Source: Treponema sp. JC4 (lineage in GTDB: Bacteria > Spirochaetota > Spirochaetia > Treponematales > Treponemataceae). Taken from it: a stretch of 64,000 bases of DNA. Shown piece after piece: positions 56,361 to 64,000 of this stretch. Both the position numbers and the translations under genes were made by a program. A model generated the notes under the pieces. It was not told where the DNA came from. It searched no databases and saw only the letters and a program-made list of their open reading frames with translations. Positions within the stretch are counted from its first letter, which is position 1, and the number at the start of each line of letters is the position of its first letter. The stretch is from contig NZ_AJGU01000001.1 of assembly GCF_000260795.1 (NCBI RefSeq), positions 1 through 64,000 of the forward strand. Reading direction: 5' to 3'.

Positions 56361-57287
56361 ATGCAGAAAAGAAAAATATTTTTACTTAGCGCCTGCGCTC
56401 TTTTGCTTTTAATATGTATTTTGCAGGCAGTTTTACTGAATAAATCTTCGGTTAAAACTTTTACCCTTAAGGAAGAGCCGGACAGACTTACAATTGAAAA
56501 TGGCGGAAATACAATCCTGCTTGCTAAGTCTGGCGACGAATGGGTAGTGGGAGATTCAAAATATCCTGCCAACTCCGCTAACGTTGATTCTGTTGTGAAT
56601 GCAGTAAAATCTGTTAAGGTTCTGGACCGCGTGGGAAGTGCTTCCAGCGAAGCTTCAAAAATCCGCTATGATTTGACAGACAGCAAAAAAGTCACAGTTA
56701 CAGCTTTTGCGGGGGATAAAGAACTTCGTAAAATCACTGTGGGAAAGGCTTCTTCAACAGGTTCTCAGGGTTATATTATGATTGACGGAAGTAACGATGT
56801 TTATCTTGCTTCTGGTAACCTGAACAGCATCTTTGGAAAGTCTATTTCTGATTTGCGCAGTAACAGTGTTTGGACTCTGGAAAAGAATATGATTGGTTCC
56901 GTTTCTATTAAAAAGGCAGACGGAACTGAATGGAAGGTTTCGCGTGAAGGTCAGGCAGAAAACATGACCTGGAAAATCGACGGACATGGAATTGTTACCG
57001 GCGAAGTTGACGGACAGAAGGCTGAAAGCTGGTTCGGCGAGTTTGCAACTTTGACTGCCAGCAGCTGGGAAGAGGACTCTGCAAGTCCTGCAGGAACTTA
57101 TCTTCTTACTTGTGAAGTAGAGGCAGGCGGAAAAACTGTAGCTCTCGACTTGTTCCAGACAAAAGAAGAAAAGGATGATCAGCCGGCTGAATACAGCGCA
57201 TCTTCTACAGAAACTCCTTATACCTTTGATCTGGCTTCATATTCAGCAAGAAAATTCTTAAAGAATCCGGAAGAGCTTTTAAAATGA
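56361..57287 (+). CDS. DUF4340 protein of the Gld-type cassette
   Basis: The 308-residue protein has an N-terminal membrane anchor (LLSACALLLLICILQAVLL) and a DUF4340 region: EPDRLTIENGGNTILLAKSGDEWVVGDSKYPANSANVDSVVNAVKSVKVLDRVG, then repeats of a similar beta/helix unit. DUF4340 proteins regularly follow GldG homologues. It overlaps pth by four bases. Confidence 0.83.
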   Translation: MQKRKIFLLSACALLLLICILQAVLLNKSSVKTFTLKEEPDRLTIENGGNTILLAKSGDEWVVGDSKYPANSANVDSVVNAVKSVKVLDRVGSASSEASKIRYDLTDSKKVTVTAFAGDKELRKITVGKASSTGSQGYIMIDGSNDVYLASGNLNSIFGKSISDLRSNSVWTLEKNMIGSVSIKKADGTEWKVSREGQAENMTWKIDGHGIVTGEVDGQKAESWFGEFATLTASSWEEDSASPAGTYLLTCEVEAGGKTVALDLFQTKEEKDDQPAEYSASSTETPYTFDLASYSARKFLKNPEELLK

Positions 57288-57940
57288 TTAAATTAGTAGC
57301 ATTTTTAGGAAACTACGGAAAAGAATATGAAAAGACCCGTCATAACGTAAGCTGGTTTTTTGAAGACTCGCTTCCTTTCGTGGGCCGCCTGAACTGGCAG
57401 AGCAAGTTTAAGGGGGAAATTGCAAGTTTTACCCCGGCTGAGCTTAGCCAGTGGGCCTGCGATTACAAAATAGCTTCTAAAAAGGACGGCTCACCTGTTC
57501 TTGTCCCGGAAGAAGCACCGGCTCACATTTACTTCTTAAAGCCTATGACTTACATGAACCTTAGCGGCGAAAGTATTATTGAAGTTGCAAACTTTTATAA
57601 GATCAAGCCGGAGGAAATCATGGTGGTTCATGATGAACTGGAACTTGCTCCTGGTTTTGTAAGTTTTAAGTGGAGCGGCGGTCTTGGCGGTCACAACGGT
57701 CTTCGTTCAACAAAAGCCGTTCTGAATACTCCGGATTTCTTCCGCCTTCGCTTTGGAATCGGACGTCCGACTTTACCAAATCAGGGAGTTGCTGACTACG
57801 TTCTCAGCCACTTTACTGCAGAAGAGGAGCCTTTGATGCAGAATGTTTTTAGTCAGACAAATCTGCTTCTGGTAAAAGCCCTGCTTTCAAAAGAGCCTAA
57901 GGATCTGGTTCAGGCCTGGGGAAAAAAGAATTTACTATAA
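57284..57940 (+). CDS. pth: peptidyl-tRNA hydrolase
   Basis: Pth releases tRNA from stalled peptidyl-tRNAs. The 218-residue protein has FLGNYGKEYEKTRHNVSWFF with Asn10 and His20, the KPMTYMNLSG motif, MVVHDELEL with the catalytic Asp, and the GLGGHNGLRS loop. It overlaps the DUF4340 gene by four bases and is the last gene of that operon. Confidence 0.95.
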   Translation: MIKLVAFLGNYGKEYEKTRHNVSWFFEDSLPFVGRLNWQSKFKGEIASFTPAELSQWACDYKIASKKDGSPVLVPEEAPAHIYFLKPMTYMNLSGESIIEVANFYKIKPEEIMVVHDELELAPGFVSFKWSGGLGGHNGLRSTKAVLNTPDFFRLRFGIGRPTLPNQGVADYVLSHFTAEEEPLMQNVFSQTNLLLVKALLSKEPKDLVQAWGKKNLL

Positions 57941-57981
57941 AATACGACTGACTGCAGGTCAAATATATTCCTGATACTTAT

Positions 57982-58009
57982 TTGCTTTTTTTCAACCTTT
58001 TGATATACT
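57982..58009 (+). promoter_or_regulatory. promoter of the Rrf2-mnmA unit
   Basis: TTGCTT (57982-57987), 16-base spacer, TATACT (58004-58009). Confidence 0.6.
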
Positions 58010-58031
58010 AGGATAATAGGTTGAGGTGAAT

Positions 58032-58436
58032 ATGATAGTTTCTACACGCGGAAGATATGCGCTCAGGGTTATGATTGACCTTGCAGAACAGCACGAAGAC
58101 TCATTTACTCCGCTCAAAGACGTTTCGGCAAGACAGAACATTTCTCAAAAATATATTGAAGCAATCATGACTATGCTTTCTAAGGCTGGTTTTGTTGACG
58201 GAGCACACGGAAAGGGCGGCGGTTATAAGCTGAACCGTAAGCCGGAAGAGTATCGCGTGGGCGAGATTTTGCGTCTTACAGAGGGCACTCTGGCTCCGGT
58301 TGCCTGTCTTGAAAATGCTGATTATAAGTGTGACCGCAAGGCGGAATGCCGTACCCTTCCAATGTGGACAAAACTTGACGAACTGATTGAAGGCTACCTG
58401 GACAGCGTCACCCTCAAAGATCTGATGAAAAAATAA
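58032..58436 (+). CDS. Rrf2-family transcriptional regulator
   Basis: From ATG 58032 (GAGGTG upstream) the 134-residue protein has the winged HTH: TRGRYALRVMIDLAEQHE, ISQKYIEAIMTMLSKAGFVDGAHGKGGGYKL. Three Cys follow in ACLENADYKCDRKAECRTLP, a C-x7-C-x5-C pattern similar to the iron-sulfur ligands of IscR. It is directly upstream of mnmA, suggesting that the thiolation gene is controlled by cluster status or cysteine supply; that link is inferred. Confidence 0.9.
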   Translation: MIVSTRGRYALRVMIDLAEQHEDSFTPLKDVSARQNISQKYIEAIMTMLSKAGFVDGAHGKGGGYKLNRKPEEYRVGEILRLTEGTLAPVACLENADYKCDRKAECRTLPMWTKLDELIEGYLDSVTLKDLMKK

Positions 58437-58451
58437 ATCCAAGGAAAATTT

Positions 58452-59624
58452 ATGACTTATACCAATCTTGATATGCCAAAGGCAGGGGACACTGTGCTTG
58501 TTGGAATGAGCGGCGGTGTCGATTCAACTTTGACTGCTCTGATGCTCAAGCAGAAGGGCTGCCGCGTTATCGGTATTACAATGTCTTTGTGGGACGGAAA
58601 ACTGCCGGAAGTAAAATCTGACAAGCCCATGAAGGAAGCTTGCTACGGTCCTGGTGAAGAAGAAAATATTGAAGAATGTCAGAAGTTTTGCAGCGAGCAT
58701 GATATTGAATACCACGTTGTTGATGTAAAAGAGCAGTATCAGAAAAAGGTTCTGGAATATTTTAAGAATGAATATCGCAGCGGAAGAACTCCAAACCCTT
58801 GCATTATGTGTAACAGAAACATTAAGTTTGGTGCCATGCTGGAAGCTGCTAGCGCAAGCGGAATTACTTTTGACTACTTCTGTACCGGTCACTATGCGCG
58901 CATTGTCCGCCCGGACGAAGGCCTTTACGGCACTGACAAGCGTCCTTGTATGATTGCCGGTGCAACTGATGTTTCAAAAGACCAGACTTACTTTTTGTAC
59001 AGAATCCCAAGTTCTGTGCTTGAAACAGTCCGCTATCCTCTTGCCGTTATGAAAAAGAGCGAGGTTTTTGAGCTTGCCCGTCAGGCAAATCTTGATGCCG
59101 CAAACCGTGCAGAAAGCCAGGACTTTGTTGGCGAAGAATACTTTGACATGATTTTCAGTGATAAGCCAAGTGTTCCGGGTGATATTATTGACCTGGACGG
59201 ACATATTCTGGGCCGCCACCGGGGAATTGAACACTACACCGTTGGTCAGCGCCGCGGTCTTGGAGTTTCTGCAAAATATCCTGTTTACGTTCATTCGATT
59301 GACGCTAAAAACAATCTGATTGTTCTTGCTCCGAATGATGCCCTTAATTCCGGCGCCCTGATTGCTGATGATTTTGTCTGGCCTGGTGATGTAGAACCGC
59401 CTGAGGGAAGTGTGATTGAAGCGCTGGTAAAAATCAGACTGGCTTCTAAACCGGTACCTTGCAAGGTGGAACGCTACCAGCCTGCAGAAGGGGAAGAATT
59501 TACCGGTCAGCCATGGAAAATCACTTTTGATCAGCCACAGAGAGCTGTCGCTCCAGGACAGTCGGCAGTTTTGTATAAAGACGGCGTGATTATCGGCGGC
59601 GGAATAATTTCTAAGACTGTTTAA
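58452..59624 (+). CDS. mnmA: tRNA 2-thiouridylase (MnmA/TrmU), lacking the second catalytic Cys
   Basis: MnmA inserts sulfur at U34 of certain tRNAs. The 390-residue protein has the PP-loop VGMSGGVDSTLTA (residues 17-29) and the first Cys pair NPCIMCN (Cys117 and Cys120). The second catalytic Cys normally sits in a SQxICFIG-type motif; here the segment reads ESQDFVGEEY (residues 221-230), two residues shorter, with no Cys. The C-terminal beta-barrel domains are present (HTVGQRRGLGV near residue 260 and a typical ending). An upstream Rrf2 gene lies 15 bases away. Confidence 0.92.
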   Translation: MTYTNLDMPKAGDTVLVGMSGGVDSTLTALMLKQKGCRVIGITMSLWDGKLPEVKSDKPMKEACYGPGEEENIEECQKFCSEHDIEYHVVDVKEQYQKKVLEYFKNEYRSGRTPNPCIMCNRNIKFGAMLEAASASGITFDYFCTGHYARIVRPDEGLYGTDKRPCMIAGATDVSKDQTYFLYRIPSSVLETVRYPLAVMKKSEVFELARQANLDAANRAESQDFVGEEYFDMIFSDKPSVPGDIIDLDGHILGRHRGIEHYTVGQRRGLGVSAKYPVYVHSIDAKNNLIVLAPNDALNSGALIADDFVWPGDVEPPEGSVIEALVKIRLASKPVPCKVERYQPAEGEEFTGQPWKITFDQPQRAVAPGQSAVLYKDGVIIGGGIISKTV

Positions 59625-59640
59625 GCTCTGGGTAAACCTT

Positions 59641-60123
59641 TTGAAGCGAAAACTTTTTCTTTCTTTTATAATCGCAGTTTTTCTTCTTTTTAGAATGAGT
59701 GCAGGTGGAATAGGTGCCGGCGCTACGGCTGCATATGATGGAGACTTTTGTCCCCTTGCAGGAGCTCGCCTGGATTATGCGGCTGATACAATTCCCTTTG
59801 TTTTTACAGCTGACCTTTACTTTTCTGATTATAAGGTGGAAGCTGCACTTGGCGGTATAGAATTTCTTGCAGAAAATATTCATTTATTCAAAGCGGTGAA
59901 TTTCTTTTATGCACCTGAACTTTGTGCGGGTTATAATTTTATTGATAATAAAATTATTATAGAAAATGCCTTTTATCTGGGACTGAACGGATTCTGTACT
60001 TCACATCTGCAGCTTTTTGTGCAGGGGGGCTGGGCACCTCAGCTGCTTTTTACGACAGACAGTCTGAAGCTGAAACTTGCTAACTTTCCTTTGCGGGCAG
60101 GTTTTAGGGTCTGGAATAAGTAA
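59641..60123 (+). CDS. small secreted protein, possible outer-membrane barrel
   Basis: I start at TTG 59641, 16 bases after mnmA; no ATG precedes the signal sequence in frame (the next ATG is at codon 19, inside it). The 160-residue protein has a signal peptide (hydrophobic residues 5-17), then alternating strands such as VFTADLYFSDYKVEAALGGIEF and FPLRAGFRVWNK. No family recognised. It ends at the R1 repeat (copy 4). Confidence 0.6.
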   Translation: MKRKLFLSFIIAVFLLFRMSAGGIGAGATAAYDGDFCPLAGARLDYAADTIPFVFTADLYFSDYKVEAALGGIEFLAENIHLFKAVNFFYAPELCAGYNFIDNKIIIENAFYLGLNGFCTSHLQLFVQGGWAPQLLFTTDSLKLKLANFPLRAGFRVWNK

Positions 60124-60124
60124 A

Positions 60125-60204
60125 AGGGGGGGGCGTTGCGGGGGCTCCCCCGCTGAAGGGGTAGGGCGCAACGAAGTGCGTCCGCAGGGGAAGGCTTTCC
60201 CCTC
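60125..60204 (+). repeat. structured intergenic repeat, family R1 (copy 4)
   Basis: GGGGGGGCGTTGCGGGGG, CGGGGG/CCCCCG hairpin, a CGCAACGAAGTGCG middle stem, and GGGGAA/TTTCCCC at the end. It separates the convergent genes at 59641 and 60205. Confidence 0.85.
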
Positions 60205-61089
60205 CTACAGAAAATTTCTTTCTTTCAGCCAGTCCAATAGTCTTTCGTTCCATTTAAAGGTGCGTAAAAACTTACACTTTTTCATGCCAAAGCCGTGACC
60301 GCCCCAGGGGTAGTCTGTAAAGGTAAAGTCAGTGGCAGCTGCTTCCAGTGCCCGGGCAAGGCGTTCAGAGTTTTCGTAAATTACAACCGGGTCATCGTGG
60401 CAGGCTACCAGGTAGGTTGGCGGCATATCAGGGGGAATCTGCTTTTCCATGCTGAATTGCAGACGCTTTTCGGCAGGCGGATTTTTTCCGATAAGGCTTT
60501 TTCTTGACCAGCGGTGGCCTATATATTCTTCCATTGTAACGACCGGGTAAACTGGAATTACGAAATCGGGCTGCAGATTTGCCCCGCCCCAGGTTACAAG
60601 GTGGCCTCCCGCGCTGTACCCAATCAAACCAAGCTTCAAAGTCTCGTCTGTCGCGCCGTAATTTTCCGGGGACTTGCGGACAAGTTCCACCATGCGGCTA
60701 AGGTCTTCCATCATGGCAGGGGCGTGGTAGCCCCGGTTTGCTGTCCTGTAGCGAAGAATTATTGCCGTAGCCCCCTGCTGGTTGAACCACTTTTGGGTTG
60801 GGATTCCCTCGTTGAGAATATCAAGATGGTGGTAGCTTCCGCCCGGGCAGATAATTACAACTGTTCCCTTAGGATTTTTTGGAATGCTGACCTGGGCAAG
60901 AACGCGGTGGTAATACATTCCGCGAACGCCCTTCCAAATGTATTGATTGTAGAGGCCGGCCTGGTTAACGGCACTTTTACTTGTCCCGGAGGCACTAACA
61001 CTTGCTTCAACGGCACTTTTACTTCGCCCAACTGCACTTGCATTAAAGAGACAAAAACTTAAAAAAATCGCTGTCAGAATTTTTTTCAT
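60205..61089 (-). CDS. secreted alpha/beta-hydrolase (acetyl-esterase/lipase-like)
   Basis: The 294-residue protein has a signal peptide and a Ser/Ala-rich linker with a short in-frame DNA repeat. The catalytic domain has VIICPGGSYHHL (oxyanion region), IGYSAGGHLVTW (GxSxG nucleophile), CHDDPVVIYENSERL (acid) and PWGGHGFG (His). The fold is that of small esterases such as feruloyl or acetylxylan esterases. Its ATG overlaps the stop of the ketosynthase-like gene (TAATG), which couples it to the polyketide-like cluster, although an unrelated role is possible. Confidence 0.82.
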   Translation of the reverse strand: MKKILTAIFLSFCLFNASAVGRSKSAVEASVSASGTSKSAVNQAGLYNQYIWKGVRGMYYHRVLAQVSIPKNPKGTVVIICPGGSYHHLDILNEGIPTQKWFNQQGATAIILRYRTANRGYHAPAMMEDLSRMVELVRKSPENYGATDETLKLGLIGYSAGGHLVTWGGANLQPDFVIPVYPVVTMEEYIGHRWSRKSLIGKNPPAEKRLQFSMEKQIPPDMPPTYLVACHDDPVVIYENSERLARALEAAATDFTFTDYPWGGHGFGMKKCKFLRTFKWNERLLDWLKERNFL

Positions 61090-61769
61090 TAAAGGATTTC
61101 CCGTAACAAAGCCTGAGCTGAAGATAAATCGCTTTTTTCCAGATTAATTTCCCTGCCGCAGGTCTGGCTTTTTTTGCCCGAAATTACAGCTGCAAAAACA
61201 AAAGGTTCGTTCAGATCTGTACCGTCCGCAGTTTTTGCCGGGAAGTGCCCACTATATTCTTCAGGAATAAGTTCGTTTCCAAAAACAAAAATCTGGGCTT
61301 CTTCATCACCGCAGAGAAGGGGTGCTGCTGCTGTCAGAAAGGCATCCTTAAACTGGTTTTCTGCGGGAAAAAGCACCGAATAGCCGCTTTTCAACTTACA
61401 GGCAAGGGAGGCAAGGCCAATAGGCGCATTAAAAACCGAATAAGAAAAGGAAGCCGGTAAGATTTCCTTATCAATCAGAGTCTGTCGGCTCACATCCAGC
61501 TGGCGTTTTATGTCGCCGTAAGTTGAAACAAAGGTTTGTTTTATGTCGCCACAGCCGCTTTCTTCAATAATATCATGAACTGCCTGAATGACCATTTTGC
61601 AAAGCTGACTCAAACGGCGGCGGAAAAGTGGCGGGGTAAAGGAAATTGCAGGAGCCTCTGTCGTTTTCAAAATTGAGCGGCTGCCATTTTTCCATTCCTG
61701 CCATTCTTCTGCACTTGTAACTCCAGGCGCCCAGCAGAAAGGTTTTGATATATAAATCTTTTTGTCCAT
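61089..61769 (-). CDS. APE-type small ketosynthase-like protein
   Basis: The 226-residue protein is shorter than a full ketosynthase. The pattern VTSAEEWQEWKNG, FTPPLFRRRLSQLCKMVIQAVHD, FVSTYGDIKRQLDVSR, FSYSVFNAPIGLASLA and VLFPAENQFKDAF matches the beta-ketoacyl-synthase N-terminal-like proteins of aryl polyene clusters. No catalytic Cys in a TACSS motif is present, so it is probably not a stand-alone condensing enzyme. It lies between the methyltransferase and the hydrolase genes. Confidence 0.75.
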   Translation of the reverse strand: MDKKIYISKPFCWAPGVTSAEEWQEWKNGSRSILKTTEAPAISFTPPLFRRRLSQLCKMVIQAVHDIIEESGCGDIKQTFVSTYGDIKRQLDVSRQTLIDKEILPASFSYSVFNAPIGLASLACKLKSGYSVLFPAENQFKDAFLTAAAPLLCGDEEAQIFVFGNELIPEEYSGHFPAKTADGTDLNEPFVFAAVISGKKSQTCGREINLEKSDLSSAQALLREIL

Positions 61770-61785
61770 AAAATCACCCGTGCAC

Positions 61786-62925
61786 TTATTTGCTGAATTC
61801 CAAAAGCGTATAATTATTTGAGCCCAGATTATGATGTGCCGTCTTTAATTTCAGGCCGCTTTCTTCAATAGCCTGAACCAGCTCTCCGTATCTGTACATC
61901 TTGCTGTTTCCGTTTGCCATGCAGGTAAAATAAAGGGAAGTTGCCTGCAAAGAATAGGAACTTGCCATAAATCTCTGTTTATCCCAGAGAGGTTCAAGAA
62001 CGTAAACGCTGCACTTATTATCCACACAGGCATAAATCTTTTTTGCAATCTTTGTAATCTGATGAAGAGAAAAGCAGTCCAAAAACTGGCTCATCCAGAC
62101 AGCGTCAGCACCTGCTGGCAGCAGATCACTCTGATCTAAAATATTTCCTGCCTGGGTAGAAATCCTCTTTGCAAAACCTGCAGCCTCAGCATTCTTTTCT
62201 GCAACTGAAGTCTGACCCGGTAAATCCATAATCGTAACGTGAACGTCCGGATCGTATTTGCAGCAGGAAATTGCCCATTTTGCAGTATTTCCCCCGATAT
62301 CTACAAGATGGGCAGGCTTTTTTGCAAAAACAATCGGAAGGGCATCAGGGAAAGCAATGTCAGAATAAAAATGATCAAAATCAAACCAGCTTTTCTTTGC
62401 GCGTTCCGGGAGAGAGGACAGGGCTTCGTAAATTGTAGTCCATTTGTCTCCAAAAACTTTCAGACCTTCAGGCTTTCCGCTTTTTATAGAAGCGAGTAAA
62501 TCCCAGGCTCCCTGATAGCAGATGTCATTTGTAAACCAGAAATTAGCCTTTGTCAAATCATCTTCCAGAAGCATCCAGCCGGTTTTTCCAAGCACGTAGC
62601 GCTCGTCACTTTCAAAAGTACTGTCACTGGAAAGTTTGATAACTCCCATTCCAAGGGCAATTTCGCAAAGGAGATTTATGCCATAGAGACTAACGCCAGA
62701 CTTTTCTGCAAGCTGGTTTGCCTTAATTCCACTGTCGCCGGCATCTTCAATCAGCTGTAAAATCCCAAGTTCCAGCATTGCACGTACGGCCTGAAAGGTC
62801 ATAGGCGAAAAAGCAATTTCCTGAGCATGAGTTTTTGCGTCAACTGCACGAATATCATCTTCTTTAAGGCTTTCCGGCGTAAAAATCGCCTTGTCCTGTC
62901 CCTTGTTTTCAGTTTTTTTATACAT
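61786..62925 (-). CDS. SAM-dependent O-methyltransferase (COMT-like)
   Basis: The 379-residue protein has an N-terminal winged dimerisation domain (LELGILQLIEDAGDSGIKANQLAEKSGVSLYGINLLCE) and a class I methyltransferase core with LVDIGGNTAKWAISC (motif I), VTIMDLPGQ and MSQFLDCFSLHQITKIAKKI. This matches the O-methyltransferases of aryl polyene-type clusters, which methylate the phenol head group. AGAGGA precedes the ATG. It is followed by the small ketosynthase-like gene. Confidence 0.8.
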   Translation of the reverse strand: MYKKTENKGQDKAIFTPESLKEDDIRAVDAKTHAQEIAFSPMTFQAVRAMLELGILQLIEDAGDSGIKANQLAEKSGVSLYGINLLCEIALGMGVIKLSSDSTFESDERYVLGKTGWMLLEDDLTKANFWFTNDICYQGAWDLLASIKSGKPEGLKVFGDKWTTIYEALSSLPERAKKSWFDFDHFYSDIAFPDALPIVFAKKPAHLVDIGGNTAKWAISCCKYDPDVHVTIMDLPGQTSVAEKNAEAAGFAKRISTQAGNILDQSDLLPAGADAVWMSQFLDCFSLHQITKIAKKIYACVDNKCSVYVLEPLWDKQRFMASSYSLQATSLYFTCMANGNSKMYRYGELVQAIEESGLKLKTAHHNLGSNNYTLLEFSK

Positions 62926-62934
62926 TTTTTCCTC

Positions 62935-64000
62935 TTATTCCTTTTTTATTATCAAAGAAGCGTTTGAACCGCCAAAGGCAAAGCTGTTGCTCATACAGGC
63001 TCTGACTTCTCCCTTTTTTCCGCAGCTTCCTGCACTTACAAAGTTCAATGCAGGCAATTCTTCGTCCCGAATTCCGTCCCAGCTTTGAGCAGGAAGAAGG
63101 AAAGATGAAGTGTCATCGGGCGCAATGGTCGGAATGCAGTTTGAATGGCTGTTTCCCCTGCCACTTTCTGCAAGGAGAGCGCCCGCTGCCATTTGTAAAG
63201 TTTCAAAACAAATTGCCAGCTCTAAAGCGGCTGCAGCACCAAGTGTGTGTCCCGTTGAGCCTTTTGTTGAACTGCAGGGAACCTTATAGTCTCCAAAAAT
63301 CCTGTCTACAGCCTTAGATTCCATGCTGTCGTTGAATTTTGTTCCTGTTCCATGGAGGTTCAGATAGCCTATATCTTTTGCAGAAAGACCTGCTGATTTA
63401 AGAGCCCTTTCCATAGCGGCTGCCGCTCCCTTTCCTTCCGGATCAGGGCTTGTCATGTGGTAGGCGTCGGCAGATTCTCCATAGCCTGCAAGAATAATTC
63501 CTGTCTTGTCTAAATCTTCGCGGCATAGAAGGAAAAAAGCTGCTGCTTCACCCATAGTAATGCCCTTTCTGTTTTTACTGAAAGGATTTGTCGGCTCAGA
63601 AGATATTGCTTCCAGAGAACCAAAGCCCATCAGTGCAGTATCACTTGCAATATCTGCGCCCCCTGCAATTACTGCATCGCAGATTCCGGCCTTAATAAGC
63701 TGAGCTGCCTTTATGATTGCAACTGCGCTTGAAGAACAGGCGGTACTGAAAGCATTTGCAGGACCTTTTAAACCAAATCTTTCCTTAATAAAACGGGCAA
63801 CATATTGAGCGCTCTGTTTTTCTATAGAATAGTCTTTAAAATCTCCCTCTGTAAAAAACTTAAGATGAGAAGGGCCTGAAAGTTCTGTCAGGTTGTCGCA
63901 GGAACCTATGCAGACTCCAATTTTTTCTGCACCGAATTTCTGTAGGGCAAGTTTTACGGTATTTACAATCTGATTTAATGCCGCATTTTCCATACGGACA
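62935..64000 (-). CDS. beta-ketoacyl-ACP synthase (KAS), 5' end outside the window
   Basis: The frame continues to the right edge, so the first part is missing. It has the active site STACSSSAVAI (Cys86 counted from the internal ATG 63993), GTGTKFND with the first His and TKGSTGHTLGAAAALE with the second His, giving the Cys-His-His triad of FabF-type enzymes. Compared with FabF about 75 N-terminal residues lie outside the window. The three following minus-strand genes suggest an aryl polyene- or polyunsaturated-lipid-type pathway. Confidence 0.85.
   Translation of the reverse strand, partial: VRMENAALNQIVNTVKLALQKFGAEKIGVCIGSCDNLTELSGPSHLKFFTEGDFKDYSIEKQSAQYVARFIKERFGLKGPANAFSTACSSSAVAIIKAAQLIKAGICDAVIAGGADIASDTALMGFGSLEAISSEPTNPFSKNRKGITMGEAAAFFLLCREDLDKTGIILAGYGESADAYHMTSPDPEGKGAAAAMERALKSAGLSAKDIGYLNLHGTGTKFNDSMESKAVDRIFGDYKVPCSSTKGSTGHTLGAAAALELAICFETLQMAAGALLAESGRGNSHSNCIPTIAPDDTSSFLLPAQSWDGIRDEELPALNFVSAGSCGKKGEVRACMSNSFAFGGSNASLIIKKE

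Noticed and set aside
51860-57287. Gliding motility locus
   Set aside because: Only the widespread GldA/F/G-type exporter is present; no other gliding genes are seen and spirochaetes move by periplasmic flagella.
1-64000. tRNA, rRNA and CRISPR arrays
   Set aside because: No cloverleaf-like sequence, rRNA-like block or regularly spaced repeat was seen in any gap over 100 bases, though an unaided reading could miss a tRNA.

Overview
The window reads as a chromosomal segment of a Treponema-like spirochaete, probably a gut or rumen species. This is an inference from the gene families: the LpoB/LPP20 envelope lipoproteins, ChvE-type sugar transport, PilZ, and the LepA and ClpP forms. Gene density is high. 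I saw no rRNA, tRNA, CRISPR array, transposase or prophage.

Layout. 1-4 kb: end of an unrecognised gene, an HtrA-like lipoprotein protease and lepA. 4-8.4 kb: a five-gene envelope cluster (LpoB-like, COG3014-like and LPP20-like proteins) in which one lipoprotein gene is frameshifted at an A7 tract. 8.4-13 kb: a complete pantothenate/CoA block (panB, panC, coaC, coaB, coaX, panD) with structured repeats in most gaps. 13-17.5 kb: an AlkD-like protein, then a minus-strand TetR/FMN-reductase/DUF2271 operon and a MATE transporter fused to an anti-sigma-type ATPase domain. 17.5-20 kb: aroF and tyrA behind an apparent transcription attenuator with an aromatic-rich leader peptide. 20-28 kb: TrmJ-like methylase, SpoIIE phosphatase, and the lspA/mtnN/DUF1538/PII and Nif3 genes. 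28-36 kb: dnaX-ybaB-recR, a STAS protein, and a ChvE-GguA-GguB sugar transporter. 36-47.4 kb: divergent ThyX, outer-membrane protein, RlmM-like methylase, PilZ, a 2408-residue modular secreted protein and an XRE/PIN toxin-antitoxin pair. 47.4-60 kb: GH43 protein, clpP, UPF0158-GNAT fusion, RRM protein, MBL hydrolase, Gld-type ABC exporter operon, pth, Rrf2 regulator and mnmA. 60-64 kb: minus-strand genes typical of an aryl-polyene-type lipid pathway, running off the window.

Main observations. (1) Upstream of aroF-tyrA (minus strand) is a 39-codon ORF with ten consecutive aromatic codons. It is followed by a strong intrinsic terminator, and a segment just after the aromatic run can pair with the terminator's 5' arm: a textbook attenuator layout. 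(2) Seven genes have a -10-like hexamer exactly six bases before the ATG and no clear ribosome-binding site, suggesting leaderless mRNAs starting at the AUG. (3) Two families of structured intergenic repeats recur; in the larger family the arm sequences differ between copies but still pair within each copy. (4) Several enzymes lack key residues of their families (GH43, MnmA, ThyX).

All functional names come from reading translated motifs by eye; no database search was run.
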